Translations under genes and position numbers: made by a program
Source of the DNA: Ctena decussata
Taxonomy: Eukaryota; Mollusca; Bivalvia; Lucinida; Lucinidae
Length of the DNA stretch: 64,000 bases
Assembly: GCA_963989385.1 (NCBI GenBank)
Contig: OZ022503.1
Location: 47,862,858-47,926,857, forward strand
Reading direction: 5' to 3'
The notes under the pieces: generated by a model
Seen by the model: only the letters and a program-made list of their open reading frames with translations
The model's database searches: none
Told to the model about the DNA's origin: nothing
Part shown: piece after piece, positions 41,001-50,520 of the stretch
How positions within the stretch are numbered: the stretch's first letter is position 1
How the letters are laid out: each line of letters opens with the position of its first letter

Positions 41001-44000
41001 ATTAAATCTTCAACACTCAAAGTACCAGAAATGAAACTAGCTGAATTCGCAAACAGCATAGATCTAGATGAACCGGTTCATGATGAGCCGGTTCATCTTG
41101 TTCTACACTGTTTGCCCTCTAATATTTGAATTTGCAATATGATAAAGCTTGAACGAAACACCTCCTGTTGTTTGTCGCTTTAAGGATTAACAGCTGGATT
41201 ATGACCATTATGGAAAAAATACTTCACGTTCTGACAGTAGTAATGATTCCATCGTAGGACTTTTATTTCTGTCAAATTGTAATATACAATGGTGTCAGTT
41301 ATTGCAAACTGCACCAAATTGGTCTCGAGATAATTTGATATAACTTATATGGTAAAGATAAAAGTAATCTTTATTCTACTGATTGGATATCAATGTATAA
41401 CATAGTCTCCTTCAACAACTGAGGCTTAATATCTGTGTGTTGCTATTTTTGCTCTGAAGACTACAACTAATCCATTGTTGCCAAATGTTTGCAATTTTTG
41501 GTTTGTATGAGAAAAGCTTACCATAGGGGAGATTTGGGTAACTTCGGACAGCCGGGAAATTCGGACACTGAAATTGTTTCCTTAGTTTGTCAGTCGTTAG
41601 GAACTAAAACAAAAGTTAACTGGCCAAACAGTTAAAATCCTGATGAGACGGCTCATTATGAGCCGTCTCACTTGGATTTTCACTGTTTGCAATTGTATGT
41701 CCGAATTTACCCGCATGTCCAAAGTTACCCGACACTACCATACAGAGAGACGATAAGGCCTCTTACCCTGATTAAGTGTCCTCTGATAGGATGCATATTG
41801 TCATCATTAAGAAGATCCTTGCTTCCCAATCCAGTACAGTTTACAACGACGTCGTATACACCTACCAACTGCAATGAAACAAAATAGAAGTAAGTATTTT
41901 GTTCAAATAATGGGAAACATTGACGTATACTATCACAACGAAGGATGAATGGATGGATGACTTGCGATTTTACGTCCCTTTTACCAGTATATCAGTCTAT
42001 GACAATGACAAAAATTATTAAGTACTACCGGCCTCCGGATGCAAATCACAAATAAATCCAAAATAATGCGAGAGAGAGGAACTTAATTTCTCGTAAACAG
42101 AGTTGCACATCTGTAATACATACCATCCTATGTCATCTTATGCACTCGAGTGAAGAAAGGGCGAACCCCCTCCACGCACATTCGGGACGGCATATACCAC
42201 ATACATTACCGCCCAAACAACTGATCGGCACAACCAACATCACAACAGGAACAAATAACATTCACCCGCTCTGAAGTGCATAGCGTACTTATGATGACGC
42301 AATCTAAAATTATTCGTTTTAGATAGCCAATATTCATTCATAACAAAAGAAGCAAATTATTTCCTTTAACAGTAGACACTATTTCAGAAGGATCAAGTCG
42401 TTTAGAAAAGAAATGGCAGATATCAAAGCCACAAAAGTTTTTCTTTTCTAAAGAAATAAAAGAGCATGGGAAAGCATGGAGGTACAGTACATCAATATAC
42501 CGTATACGCAGTAATTTTCGCGGGTTCAAATTTTCGCGGTTAAGGGTCAAAAACATAAAAATTAATTTTCGCGATTTTAATTTTCGCGGTTAGCCCAGGC
42601 TGATCTGAGTCTGCGCTGGGCGCACGACCACACTGTTTGTTTTCTCGTGTCGTGGCTCAAATAAATTAAGTTAGGCCCCGGAAGAAAGTTGGAAGATTGA
42701 CAAGATTGGTTTACAAAGGAAAATAGAAAAGCCATGATCATTAATTTACAATTACGACATAGCAAATATCACAATCCAGAAATTAAGGATACTTAAAGAC
42801 GGTTTTGTGTTTACCTCTGATAAATGCTCTATTTTCCGCTTTACAATATTACCCCCTCTGTTTCTGAACCTTTTCGTTAGCCATGGCAGATATTTCCACT
42901 GGTACATAACAAATGTTGTAACTTGGTAACCAAACCTGCACAAGGCATAGAAAAATAAGTATTTGAATCAAATTTTCAGCTTTGAGGTGGGACGTGCCAT
43001 TGCTAACGTGAGTCGCAAAGGACGTAACTTAGTTGGTGTCATTTGTAATTGAACAGCCTACCTCGAAGTTCCAACGCAACGCAGTTATACATAGTAATAA
43101 ACAGTTGTTTTGTTAAAAAATCTGTCTAAAACCGGTTTTATAATGGAGTTGCATATCTTTGCGGAGACACAGATGCTGTCAAAAACCACCTTACTAAAAC
43201 CTGAGAAAATTCTAAACAACAATTATTCAGGCTGTATTTCAGCAATAGTTGCGAGAACATTTAAGCATCAAGGATCGTAATTACTAAAGATCATGATACT
43301 TTATCAAGTGCTGTTTGGAACACATATTTTTTTCTGAGTGTTATCTTAGTGATTCTGGACTTATGTTCTAGAGGTCGCGATTCTTTTCTGCCTCTGGATT
43401 GTCGAAGTATCAACAGTACTCCGGAAAAAACGAGAATCATTCTCTTATTCAGGCCATTAGAGCAAAGCCTGATCTGTGTCTTGATAACCTAGAACTTTTT
43501 CACTCTTTATCGATGGCACATAACTATGAAACATGTAATATTAGTTTTGAAAAGATTCTATGGGCAGATAAAGCCACTATTGCTGGCGGCCAAGTACCAG
43601 TGGACGTGAGATTCGTATTGCACGCGCATAATAGGGTCAGTCTGAATAGTATACTGAAAATGCATGCGACAAAGACCTTACTTACAGCAAAAGATTATGT
43701 AAGTTGAAATTATTATAAAAAAATAGAATGCATTATAAAACGCATTGCAATCGTGATGACCGCCACTGGCTCATTTCGTACGAGTTTTGCTGATAGTTGG
43801 TGACCTTCGGATGCTTATCACAGATGTATGCTATATGACAGTTTTAAAAAAAGCGAATTGGTATAATAACGACAGGTAACGGTAGTGTATTTAAATAAAT
43901 ATTAAAGTTTGAAGATTACATGGTACCAGTGTTAACAAACACTGGCCAACACTAATCGCAGGCTAGTATAGTAATCATGAAACACATGAAAATCTTACCT

Positions 44001-46913
44001 GTAGACTGGATCATTATTAAGTTTTTGAAGTTCGATGTCACTGAGTTGCCTGTAGCTGAAGACAATGTCTTTATACAAAGGATCCTGAGAAAAGAAAAAA
44101 AGAGAAAACATCGATTCTTTTGTACAATCGTGGAGATAACAAGTAATTTAAAGACGATCGATTAATTTACTGACTGTCGGATCGATTGATTGACTGACTG
44201 ACAGACTGATTGATTGATAGATTGATTGATCGGCTGTGTATGGAATACACCTCCCATTTTCCGCCATGTTTACAAACGGGCACATCATTAATGAGCCGCG
44301 ACACGACAAAACCAACAAAGTGGTTGTGCGCCAAGTGCAGCCTCAGATCAGCCTGGGCATCCGCCCAGTCTGATCAGAGTCTTCACTGTCCGCATGAAGG
44401 TAGCTTAGACTCTTAGCTACCCTGTAAGCGCTAAAGGAAGACTCTGCTCAGACTAGACGGATGCACAGGCTGATCTGAGCCTCCGCTGGGCGCACAACCA
44501 CTTTGTTAGTTTTTTCGTGTCGCGGCTCATTTGTAACTTCCAGTTTGCTTCCCTGGAAGACGTAGCCCTTCCACAATCGAGTCCACTTTTAGGGGAGAGT
44601 CGGGTAACTTCGGACAGGCGGGTAAAATTCGGACATACACTGGCAAACAGTGAAAAATCCAGATGAGACGGCTCATGATGAGCCGTCTCATCAGGATTTT
44701 CACTGTTTGCCCGGTTAATTTTGTTTTAATTCCAAACAACTGACATATAAAGGAAACAATGTCACTGTCCGTATTTACCCGCCGTCCGAAGTTACCCGAC
44801 TCTCCCCAGGTGGAGAAAGGAGGCAAAAAAAAAAAAAATAATAATAAAAAAAAAATAAAACATGGAAGGGTAGCTAGTATCAGCATGATGTCCCAGAACT
44901 AAAAGTGTCATGGCTCATCCACTTTATTTTCCATCCCCAAAAACATGAAAAAGAAGTAAATAAATATAATTTTTTAATTGGAGCAATTATTTCAACTTAT
45001 TTTGCCATTGAAGTTCAGTCCACCTACACCATAGAAAGATGGCGAATAAAGAACGTAGTATTTATGTAGTTTCATGCGCGCTGTGACAGTTACTGTACCT
45101 GGCATGCGTAATTAGCATCCCATCCACTTTTTTGTTGCAGATTGTAATGTTTATAAATTCACAATGGTGGTAAAAGGTGGCGATAAGCTATTTGGGCCTG
45201 CTCTTTAGGTCATAACTGTATAATAATACGATTTCAAACTTGGTCTACCGTAAGTTAAGTATAAAGCCCACGTCTGGAAGAGTCCATTAACCTGCTTTAC
45301 CTATCCGTGTTTATATTAATGATTTTGCTTGCCTCTGAGCGTTCGAAACACTGTCTGCAATTTATAGTTTGCACTAAAAGCGAGAACTGAACTGTAATAT
45401 ATTGACCATTTAAACAAATACTACTTATGGCTTTGTGTAATTGTTAACTTTTTTTCTGTTACAGTATTACTGGAAATGGTTCCTTGGTCAAGTAAACGCC
45501 GGTCATTATAATACCACCAGCCTCGCCTGCTTCCGGTCCCGTTATCAACGCCCTGTAGTACTCAAAAGAGGTTTCAGCCCATTTTCTGAAATTAAAATGA
45601 CTCATCCACTTAAGAGGGTTAACTTTCCAAGCTTTTTAAATGTCACGGTGTTTAAAAAATTATACACATACGCATTAAAGTGAGTTAGCACAGTCCAATT
45701 TAAAGATGCCTACCTAAAATGCTTGCACGTCTTTTTGTGCACATTAAACTGCTTCTAATGAAGACATGGAGAATAGAAACTGCTTCCAAACAGCAAACTT
45801 TAGTGCTTTAGCGAGAAAAATAAAGTACATAATTTAAGATTTTCATTTTTCATAACTTTTGTGAGTAACATTGAGTCTTTCAAAAGTAATTTCTATTAGA
45901 AACTTTCTACCAGGTAGCAAATGGTAAAAACTGGGCGTACTCAAATGGTAAAAACTGCTGAAACCGGTTTACATTTTTATACGCACACAGGTATATTTTA
46001 TCAATGAATAATACAAACGAGTCAAATTAACTTATAACGCATCAATAAAATTTACAAACGTGTGCATTAAAAGTGCATGCATGAAAAGTTATAATCGGTT
46101 CAAAAGCTCATCTATGCATATAATTATGTTGTACGTCTTGCTGTCTCAAAATGTCTTGTCTTCACAATCTTCATATTGGTAGTTCTGCTTGCTAGTCGTG
46201 TGACACTCGCACCATGATGAAGGTACATTCACTGATGTCGTATCTGCTTTTCAGGTTCATTTATGAACTTGTTCAAATAACAAATCAAAGCAATAAACGC
46301 TTTCATTACAAGTAAATCATCAGAAACAAGTGCGAATTGTTAACACAATCAAATCAGACACCGGCGTCCATTCAAATCGCGCTAAACTATTTCTGACAGA
46401 AGCAATCCCGCTGGGCACACACGTTGACATAGCATTTTGTCAATGTTAAATCACACAACATTACCTCAACATTGAATTAACGCTGAATCAACGTCATGAC
46501 GCCATGATGTTGAATCAACGTTGATACAACGCACAGTCAACGTTGCGTACCCAGTTGGAGCCCTAGTCTGGCCCAGAGGTTATAAAACTTGAGTACATTC
46601 TCGAACTCAAAATAAAGCACACTGATTGGCTGCTTCCGAGCACATGCTCGGAAGCAGCCATTCACTTTATTTTGAGTTTGAGATTATTCTGAAGTTTTAT
46701 AACCTCGAACCCTTATTACCGTAACTTGTCCTTGGGTGTTTTGTGGTGCACTTTATATGTCGGCAGAAATATACCTCCTGCACCATGGCTTGTGGTTTCT
46801 GTCGTAAACTTGTCGGCAATAATAGTGACGTCAGCGTTTGGAAGACATTGTTGAATACGCGTAGCCGTTGATAAACCTACAGCTCCTGCCCCCAGTACTC
46901 CTATTTTTACCAT
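34961..46913 (-). CDS. DDO: D-aspartate oxidase copy A (one expected exon not found)
   Basis: FAD flavoenzyme that oxidises acidic D-amino acids to 2-oxo acids, ammonia and peroxide, normally in peroxisomes. Eight exons on the minus strand: 46720-46913, 43999-44084, 42815-42935, 41767-41868, 40825-40886, 39961-40078, 35792-35890, 34961-35074. The N-terminus has GVLGAGAVGLSTA (GxGxxG, FAD binding); later come VVVNCTGLGSKDLL, IRGHLIR, GLRPGRDEIRV and [17 protein letters not shown]. The C-terminus is SKL, a canonical peroxisomal signal. Summed length is about 298 residues, roughly 40 short of the family. The gap lies between DKL(R) and DPLYKD, where the phases also disagree (2 then 0). So an exon is missing, too divergent to see, or the first exon belongs to another copy. 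No in-frame stop is seen in any exon. D-amino acid oxidase is the alternative; acidic-substrate use is inferred from family resemblance. Confidence 0.88.
35199..35445. mobile_element. Palindromic MITE, family Pal-2, copy 7 (diverged)
   Basis: GAGCTGCGACACGAGAAAAT to CATGTTGGGGCTCAT. The right arm has many substitutions and small insertions. Confidence 0.8.
35792..35890 (-). CDS. DDO: DDO copy A exon (GLRPGRDEIRV)
   Basis: 33 codons, phase 0 to 0: DAEIHHEWIGLRPGRDEIRV and onward to NGDLK. The Arg of EIRV aligns with the substrate-carboxylate Arg of the family. In copy B this exon is fused to the preceding one. Confidence 0.94.
35938..39243 (+). mobile_element. Pearl-like element in a DDO intron, host of a nested element
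   Basis: Same start (GGCAGTAAGCATGGCTTACT), tandem core (AAAGGGGCATAACTC, ATCTTCATACCAATATCTGT), GGACGGAAAGACGGACGG microsatellite and terminal stem-loop (ACCCCCCACAAACACAGTTT...GGGGGGT) as 22951-26405. A core segment of about 215 bp is freshly duplicated at 38393-38770. It is interrupted at 36821-38394. With its insert it fills 3.3 of the 4.07 kb of this intron. Confidence 0.75.
36821..38394 (+). mobile_element. Nested pearl-like element
   Basis: A unique left part of about 600 bp, including a G-rich run at 37178-37205, is followed by about six tandem units of about 155 bp (GTTCTACATATCTGTGAAGT, AAGTTATAGAGCGGACACGA). Then come nine ACGG repeats (38307-38343) and the hairpin CCCCGAACCTTTCGGTCGGGG. 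Opposite orientation to the same family at 4503-5112. It sits between ...GAATTTAAAAT and CAAAACACTAATG..., which are contiguous in the neighbouring unit at 38612. Confidence 0.8.
39961..40078 (-). CDS. DDO: DDO copy A exon (EDLVVLGGFKQKD)
   Basis: Phase 2 to 0. Encodes EDLVVLGGFKQKDRDDTEVL through [12 protein letters not shown]. Donor AAG/GTAATTG. Confidence 0.94.
40176..40403. mobile_element. TTAACCC-ended element, copy 2
   Basis: TTAACCCTTTTTAAACC / GTCAAAAAAGGGTTAA ends, hairpin GACGCCGCAAAAAGGCGTC, AGTGCAGACCCAGTTCAGAC block. Reverse orientation of 15708-15938. Confidence 0.8.
40825..40886 (-). CDS. DDO: DDO copy A exon (VKAPWIKQW)
   Basis: Phase 0 to 2, 62 nt: [20 protein letters not shown] plus GG. 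Family pattern V.APW......YI.PG. Confidence 0.95.
41035..41120. repeat. Hairpin fragment of a TTAA-type element
   Basis: GCAAACAGCATAGATCTAGA, hairpin ACCGGTTCATGATGAGCCGGT, TACACTGTTTGCC. Inner part of the family at 6786-7032; the outer ends are not clear. Confidence 0.5.
41530..41734. mobile_element. Palindromic MITE, family Pal-4, copy 3
   Basis: TTGGGTAACTTCGGACAG to GTCCAAAGTTACCCGAC, core ACGGCTCATTATGAGCCGT. It ends 32 bp from the donor side of the DDO exon at 41767. Confidence 0.85.
41767..41868 (-). CDS. DDO: DDO copy A exon (VVVNCTGLGSKDL)
   Basis: 34 codons, phase 0 to 0: LVGVYDVVVNCTGLGSKDLL then HPIRGHLIR. Flavin-site signature NC(S/T)GLG and P.RG..... Confidence 0.96.
41942..42591. 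other. DDO intron; no exon; AATTTTCGCGG repeats
   Basis: Three or four copies of an ATTTTCGCGGTTA-type phrase at 42511-42592 abut a Pal-2 half element. Otherwise nothing I can name. Confidence 0.5.
42592..42660. mobile_element. Pal-2 fragment, right end only
   Basis: AGCCCAGGCTGATCTGAGTC through CTCGTGTCGTGGCTCA. The left 170 bp are missing. Confidence 0.75.
42815..42935 (-). CDS. DDO: DDO copy A exon (YLPWLTKRF)
   Basis: Phase 2 to 0: (R)FGYQVTTFVMYQWKYLPWLT then GGNIVKRKIEHLSE. Family pattern G....T.......YLPWL...I...GG.....I..L.E. Confidence 0.95.
43372..45683 (+). CDS. Two-exon reading frame antisense in DDO introns, identity unknown
   Basis: Exon 43372-43698 (acceptor TGTTCTAG, donor TTAT/GTAAGTTG, 109 codons, phase 0) joins 45465-45683 (acceptor TTTTCTGTTACAG, stop TGA) in frame, giving 181 or more residues; no start codon exon was found. 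I do not recognise it. The stretch FEKILWADKATIAGGQVPVD then VRFVLHAHN has the alternating pattern and spacing of a transglutaminase barrel-1 strand pair, so a diverged transglutaminase C-terminal remnant is one guess. The second exon has YYWKWFLGQVNAGHYNTT and a basic tail. Its exons alternate with a DDO exon (43999-44084) on the other strand. It could be a live nested gene, a pseudogene, or chance open frames. Confidence 0.4.
43999..44084 (-). CDS. DDO: DDO copy A exon (DPLYKDIVFSYRQLS)
   Basis: Phase 0 to 2: DPLYKDIVFSYRQLSDIELQ then KLNNDPVY plus AG. Family pattern P.....V..FR.L...EL. Acceptor TTTTCTCAG. Confidence 0.9.
44184..44232. repeat. (GATT/GACT)n microsatellite
   Basis: Interrupted tetranucleotide tract with GATTGATT and GACTGACT runs. 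Confidence 0.85.
44293..44530. mobile_element. Palindromic MITE, family Pal-2, copy 9
   Basis: GAGCCGCGACACGACAAAAC to TTTCGTGTCGCGGCTCAT, both arms complete. Confidence 0.9.
44594..44807. mobile_element. Palindromic MITE, family Pal-4, copy 4
   Basis: GAGAGTCGGGTAACTTCGGA to AAGTTACCCGACTCTCCCC, core ACGGCTCATGATGAGCCGT. The most intact copy of the family, with long matched ends. Confidence 0.9.
44808..45464. other. DDO intron; no DDO exon found
   Basis: A-rich tract at 44826-44860. I searched the minus strand here for the missing oxidase exon (expected to hold an SG.Q-like motif and a Trp near its start) and found none. Confidence 0.5.
45684..46404. other. DDO intron; nothing supported
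   Basis: AT-rich. No exon on the minus strand with the expected length class (1 mod 3) and content. Confidence 0.5.
46405..46560. repeat. ACGTTGAATCAACGT palindromic element
   Basis: CGCTGGGCACACACGTTGAC, then several TTGAATCAACG blocks, closing CAACGTTGCGTACCCAGTTG. Same family as 20110-20182 and 18536-18662. Confidence 0.65.
46569..46712. mobile_element. Palindromic MITE, family Pal-3, copy 4, beside a donor site
   Basis: GGCCCAGAGGTTATAAAACT to GTTTTATAACCTCGAACCC, centre GGCTGCTTCCGAGCACATGC plus complement. It begins 8 bp into the intron that follows DDO exon 46720-46913. Confidence 0.9.
46720..46913 (-). CDS. DDO: DDO copy A first exon (FAD-binding GxGxxG)
   Basis: Minus strand; ATG at 46911-46913 in the context GTGTTATGG. 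Encodes MVKIGVLGAGAVGLSTATRI, then IIADKFTTETTSHGAGGIF and KTPKDKL plus CG; donor ACG/GTAATAAG, phase 2. Family-typical length and start, no leader. Confidence 0.93.
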
Positions 46914-47164
46914 AACACGTCCTCCAAGTGAAGTCTAACTAACAATAAAAGAATTTTAAAATATTATCCAAAAAGTCAAGTTTAAATGCAAGAGAGCATC
47001 TATCTGTAAATGAGGTTAGTTGAGCATTGTGTAGATAAGCGTTGAATTTCTTATCATCAGGTATTTAGGCATGCTAGATCATATTTTTATACACGCATGT
47101 AAAAAAAACTGTTTTATTACTCAACCTACTATTTTATGCATTTCTGATGATATCGTAAAAAATC

Positions 47165-47499
47165 TAAGTATTGGGACATATAGATCTGAGCAAACAGTGC
47201 AGACCCAGACCAGACTGCTCCACGGGAGCAGTCTGATCAGAGTATACTCTATTTGCCATTACATCCGCATCTTTTACAGTTTATGACGCACTACTGCATG
47301 ATCGAAACAGACTGTACCAGTTTTACGACAATAACGATATTATCTATTGGGACATATAGATCTGAGCAAACAGTGCAGACCCAGGAGCAGTCTGATCAGA
47401 GTCTACTCTGTTTGCCATTACATCTGCATCTTTGACAGTTTATGACGCACTACTGCATGATCGAAACAAACTGTACCAGTTTTACGACAATAACGATAT
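47165..47499 (+). repeat. Tandem duplication of a MITE-containing segment
   Basis: Two copies of a 160-175-bp unit (start ATTGGGACATATAGATCTGA, end ACGACAATAACGATAT). The first carries the hairpin ACTGCTCCACGGGAGCAGT; in the second half of that hairpin is deleted. A third diverged piece is at 48008-48090. Confidence 0.85.
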
Positions 47500-47712
47500 G
47501 AGCCGCGACACGAGAAAACCAACAAAGTGGTTGTGCGCCCAGCGCAGACTCAGAATCCGCCCAGTCTGATCAGAGTCTCGCCGTCCGCATGGAGGTAGCT
47601 TAGATCCTTAGCTACCCTTTAAGCGCTTAGCGAAGAGTCTGGTCAAACAGGCTGATATGAGTCTGCACTGGGCGCACAACCACATTGTTGGTTTTGTCGT
47701 GTCGCAGCTCAT
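47500..47712. mobile_element. Palindromic MITE, family Pal-2, copy 10, with arm deletions
   Basis: GAGCCGCGACACGAGAAAAC to TCGTGTCGCAGCTCAT. Shorter than others because GATCAGCCTGGGC-type segments are lost from both arms. Confidence 0.85.
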
Positions 47713-48411
47713 ATTGTTTAGGTCTTACACTTTTAGAAAGTTTCAGTGACAGCATTTAATTAAGTTTAAACATATTTATTTCAACAAAATATAGACATAC
47801 AGTATTTTACAAAATACAATATTTAATAGGATAAGAACGGAAGCTACAAGCTTATTTGGTTCTTCTCCTTGCATACATGATATTACACATGAAATGGCGG
47901 ATGAGTTGTGCACTACTATGTTGAAACAGAATACAGTAATACGTGATAATTCTGGTAATATATAAACAGACTAGTGATAATTAGAAAAAATGGACAGCAA
48001 AAAAATCTATCTATTGGGACGAATAAGAGTGAGCGACAGTACAGACACAGATCAGTCTGATCAGGGTCTACACTGTTTTACACTTCATCTGCATCCCTAG
48101 AACCCAACATTTACAGGACGATTACGATAATCGCCCTATATAAGGTGTCCCAATTTTTAGAATCTTACAGAAACGACCACAAAGTCATCGCAAAACGTAG
48201 ACTAGTGTCCCTCATTACACGTTCAGTTCAGTTCAGTTCATTACACGTTCAGTTCAGTTCAGTTCAATTCTGAACTGAACGTGCAATAAAAGACACCAGC
48301 CCACACTCTACGACAACTTTATGTAGCATACTAGTGTAGTTTATAGAAAAGATCATAAGGGTGAGCAGATCGGGGATAGAGGTCAGGTTAGTATTCTGCA
48401 AGTATCCTACT
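47713..48411. other. Intergenic; TTCAG repeats
   Basis: GTTCA/GTTCAGTTCAG pentanucleotide blocks at 48221-48267 with a short complementary GAACTGAACGTG, plus a diverged copy of the 47165 unit. No gene seen. Confidence 0.55.
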
Positions 48412-50030
48412 TATATATATATATATATATGACTGCAGTTTTCTTAAAGATTAGAACCGTTTTGTATATTTTATGTTTTTCTGGACAGCGTCAAAGATAA
48501 GAGTGTTAATATTTAATGAGAGAGTATTATTTCCAAATAAAAGTGTTTGTAGTGTAAAGGGAGAGTACTGAGAGACTGTTTGTGAAAGTTCTGCTCGTTG
48601 TGCTTGATAGATTTGGCAATGCATGAGGTAATGGTCAGTATTTTCTACATAACCACACAGACAGAGAGGGGATTCTGATATATTTTTAAGAAACAGATCA
48701 TTGTTCAAAGAACTACATTTAGTGCGCAACCGAGTGTGAAGAATCTGTAACTTCCTGTTCCCTGAATAATAGTACTTAGGCACAGCACTAGCGCCTCTAT
48801 TCAGAAGGCGTTTGAAACTATTTACAGAATCACTACTTCTAGTTTCTAATGGTAAATTGTTCCATTCTCTGACTGCTGATGGAAGAAAAGAATTAAAATA
48901 TTGGGAAGTTCGAGAGTCTATAGTCTGGATGTTATGGGCATTCCGTAAATTGTAGGTTGAAATACTACTGATAGAAGGAGGAACAAGAGAAGAGAGATAG
49001 GCAGGTGAGATATTGTTAAACATTTTGTAAAAGAGAACAAGTTTGTGCTTATTTCGTCTTGTTTCTAGGGTTTCCCATTTTATTTCATCGTATAGAGTTT
49101 GTATTGAAATAAGTTTAGTGGTTCCAGTTGCGATTCTAGCCGCTTCGGTTTGTATTTTATCCAATTCTTGCTTCTCATAAAGTGTGCAGTTATCCCAGAT
49201 AACATCCCCATATTCTAGAATAGGTCTAATGAAAGTAAGGTAAATGGTTTCCAGAGATTTCCTGTCGAGTTCGAACTTAAATTTGCGCATGACGTTAATT
49301 CTAGTCCAGGCTTTATCTTTAACATAGTCTATGTGTTTGTGCCAGGTACAATCATTTGAAAGATAAATCCCAAGATGTTTGTGAGTATCAACTTCAGCAA
49401 TAATTTGGTTATCCATATGAAGAGGTGGGTGGTTGGGCTTTATTAGTTTGCGAGAGATAAGAAGAGCTTCAGTTTTCAGAGGATTAAAAGATACAAGCCA
49501 TGCTTTCGCCCAGTTCATGATTTTCTCAAGGTCTAAATTAAGAAGTTCAGCAGAAGCAGTAGGATTGTCGACAATTATGTAGAGGCTAGTGTCGTCAGCA
49601 AAGAGACGAATATTGGAACCAATGTCTGTAACGATGTCATTAATAAATAACAAAAAAAGGAGTGGCCCCAATATTGAACCTTGAGGGACCCCGGCCCTTA
49701 TGTAATTCCAATTTGACTCTACACCTGGAAGGACGACTCGTTGTTTCCTATTGGTCAGGTAAGAGCGAAACCATGTTAAAAGGTTACCAGAAATTCCAGC
49801 AGCTGCCAACTTTAAAAGAAGACCTTCGTGCCAAACACGGTCAAAGGCCTTGCTAATGTCACAGAAGACAACTCTAACTTCTTTTCCCGTGTCAAGAGCT
49901 TGACAGAAAGTATTATAAAGATAGGCAAGTTGGTTGACAGTCGAGTCTCCAGGAATGAATCCGGATTGTAAAGAGGTAAGTATGTAAGCATTTATCCGGA
50001 ATGTAAAGAGGTAAGAGGTAAGCATTTAAT
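48412..50030 (-). mobile_element. 5'-truncated non-LTR retrotransposon (LINE)
   Basis: Minus-strand element: reverse-transcriptase ORF, 20 bp of 3' UTR after the stop, then an (AT)n tail at 48412-48430, as in CR1/L2/Jockey-type LINEs. The 5' end lies in a locally duplicated GTAAAGAGGTAAG region (49967-50023), so the endonuclease and N-terminal RT parts are gone. No target duplication could be set. Confidence 0.85.
48451..50025 (-). CDS. LINE reverse transcriptase, 5'-truncated, open
   Basis: Copies element RNA into DNA at the target site. 524 open codons without a stop or frameshift, beginning inside the RT domain. Motif A is VVFCDISKAFDRVW (Asp56), motif B is AGVPQGSILGPLLFLLFIND, motif C is FADDTSLY (Asp144, Asp145). 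A thumb region and a C-terminal Cys/His segment, LCLCGYVENTDHYLMHC, follow, as in mollusc Jockey/CR1-type elements. The first 20 residues or so are not RT-like and reflect the truncation junction. The open frame suggests a recent insertion. It is not expected to be self-mobile because the endonuclease is missing. Confidence 0.92.
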   Translation of the reverse strand: MLTSYLFTFRINAYILTSLQSGFIPGDSTVNQLAYLYNTFCQALDTGKEVRVVFCDISKAFDRVWHEGLLLKLAAAGISGNLLTWFRSYLTNRKQRVVLPGVESNWNYIRAGVPQGSILGPLLFLLFINDIVTDIGSNIRLFADDTSLYIIVDNPTASAELLNLDLEKIMNWAKAWLVSFNPLKTEALLISRKLIKPNHPPLHMDNQIIAEVDTHKHLGIYLSNDCTWHKHIDYVKDKAWTRINVMRKFKFELDRKSLETIYLTFIRPILEYGDVIWDNCTLYEKQELDKIQTEAARIATGTTKLISIQTLYDEIKWETLETRRNKHKLVLFYKMFNNISPAYLSSLVPPSISSISTYNLRNAHNIQTIDSRTSQYFNSFLPSAVREWNNLPLETRSSDSVNSFKRLLNRGASAVPKYYYSGNRKLQILHTRLRTKCSSLNNDLFLKNISESPLCLCGYVENTDHYLMHCQIYQAQRAELSQTVSQYSPFTLQTLLFGNNTLSLNINTLIFDAVQKNIKYTKRF

Positions 50031-50520
50031 TACGCATCGTTACCATGGCCACTATTGTCCTCTCACGTACTGTATAGTTGGTTGACAGCAACCTCAAGGC
50101 GGACTATTGAATATTGAACTGTCACAGATTTTCACATGTATCATGTAGACCTATAATTATATTAATTAGAGTCAAAAGTAAGTAGGAAAACTCTCAGGGA
50201 CTGACACAAGTCTATCTCAGATCCCACACAAGACACAACAAAATTAATCACCATCAAATATATCATCACCGGCAGCCAGCTGAAAAGCCATTTTCCATGT
50301 AGGTGGTCACTGGGCTAGCCTTAATATCACAAACACTATATCAATAACAGACATATCAAGTAACAACACATAAACAACCATGAAGTGCCGCCTTGGGATA
50401 GCCAGTAATCAAATTACTGTTAGGCTTAACCGGTTTATGTCGACCAATCCTCGCTCTTGGTTCTGTTTTGGTTTAGCAGATATTTAGTTGTTCAAGCCTT
50501 AATGAAGTGTTATCCTGGAA

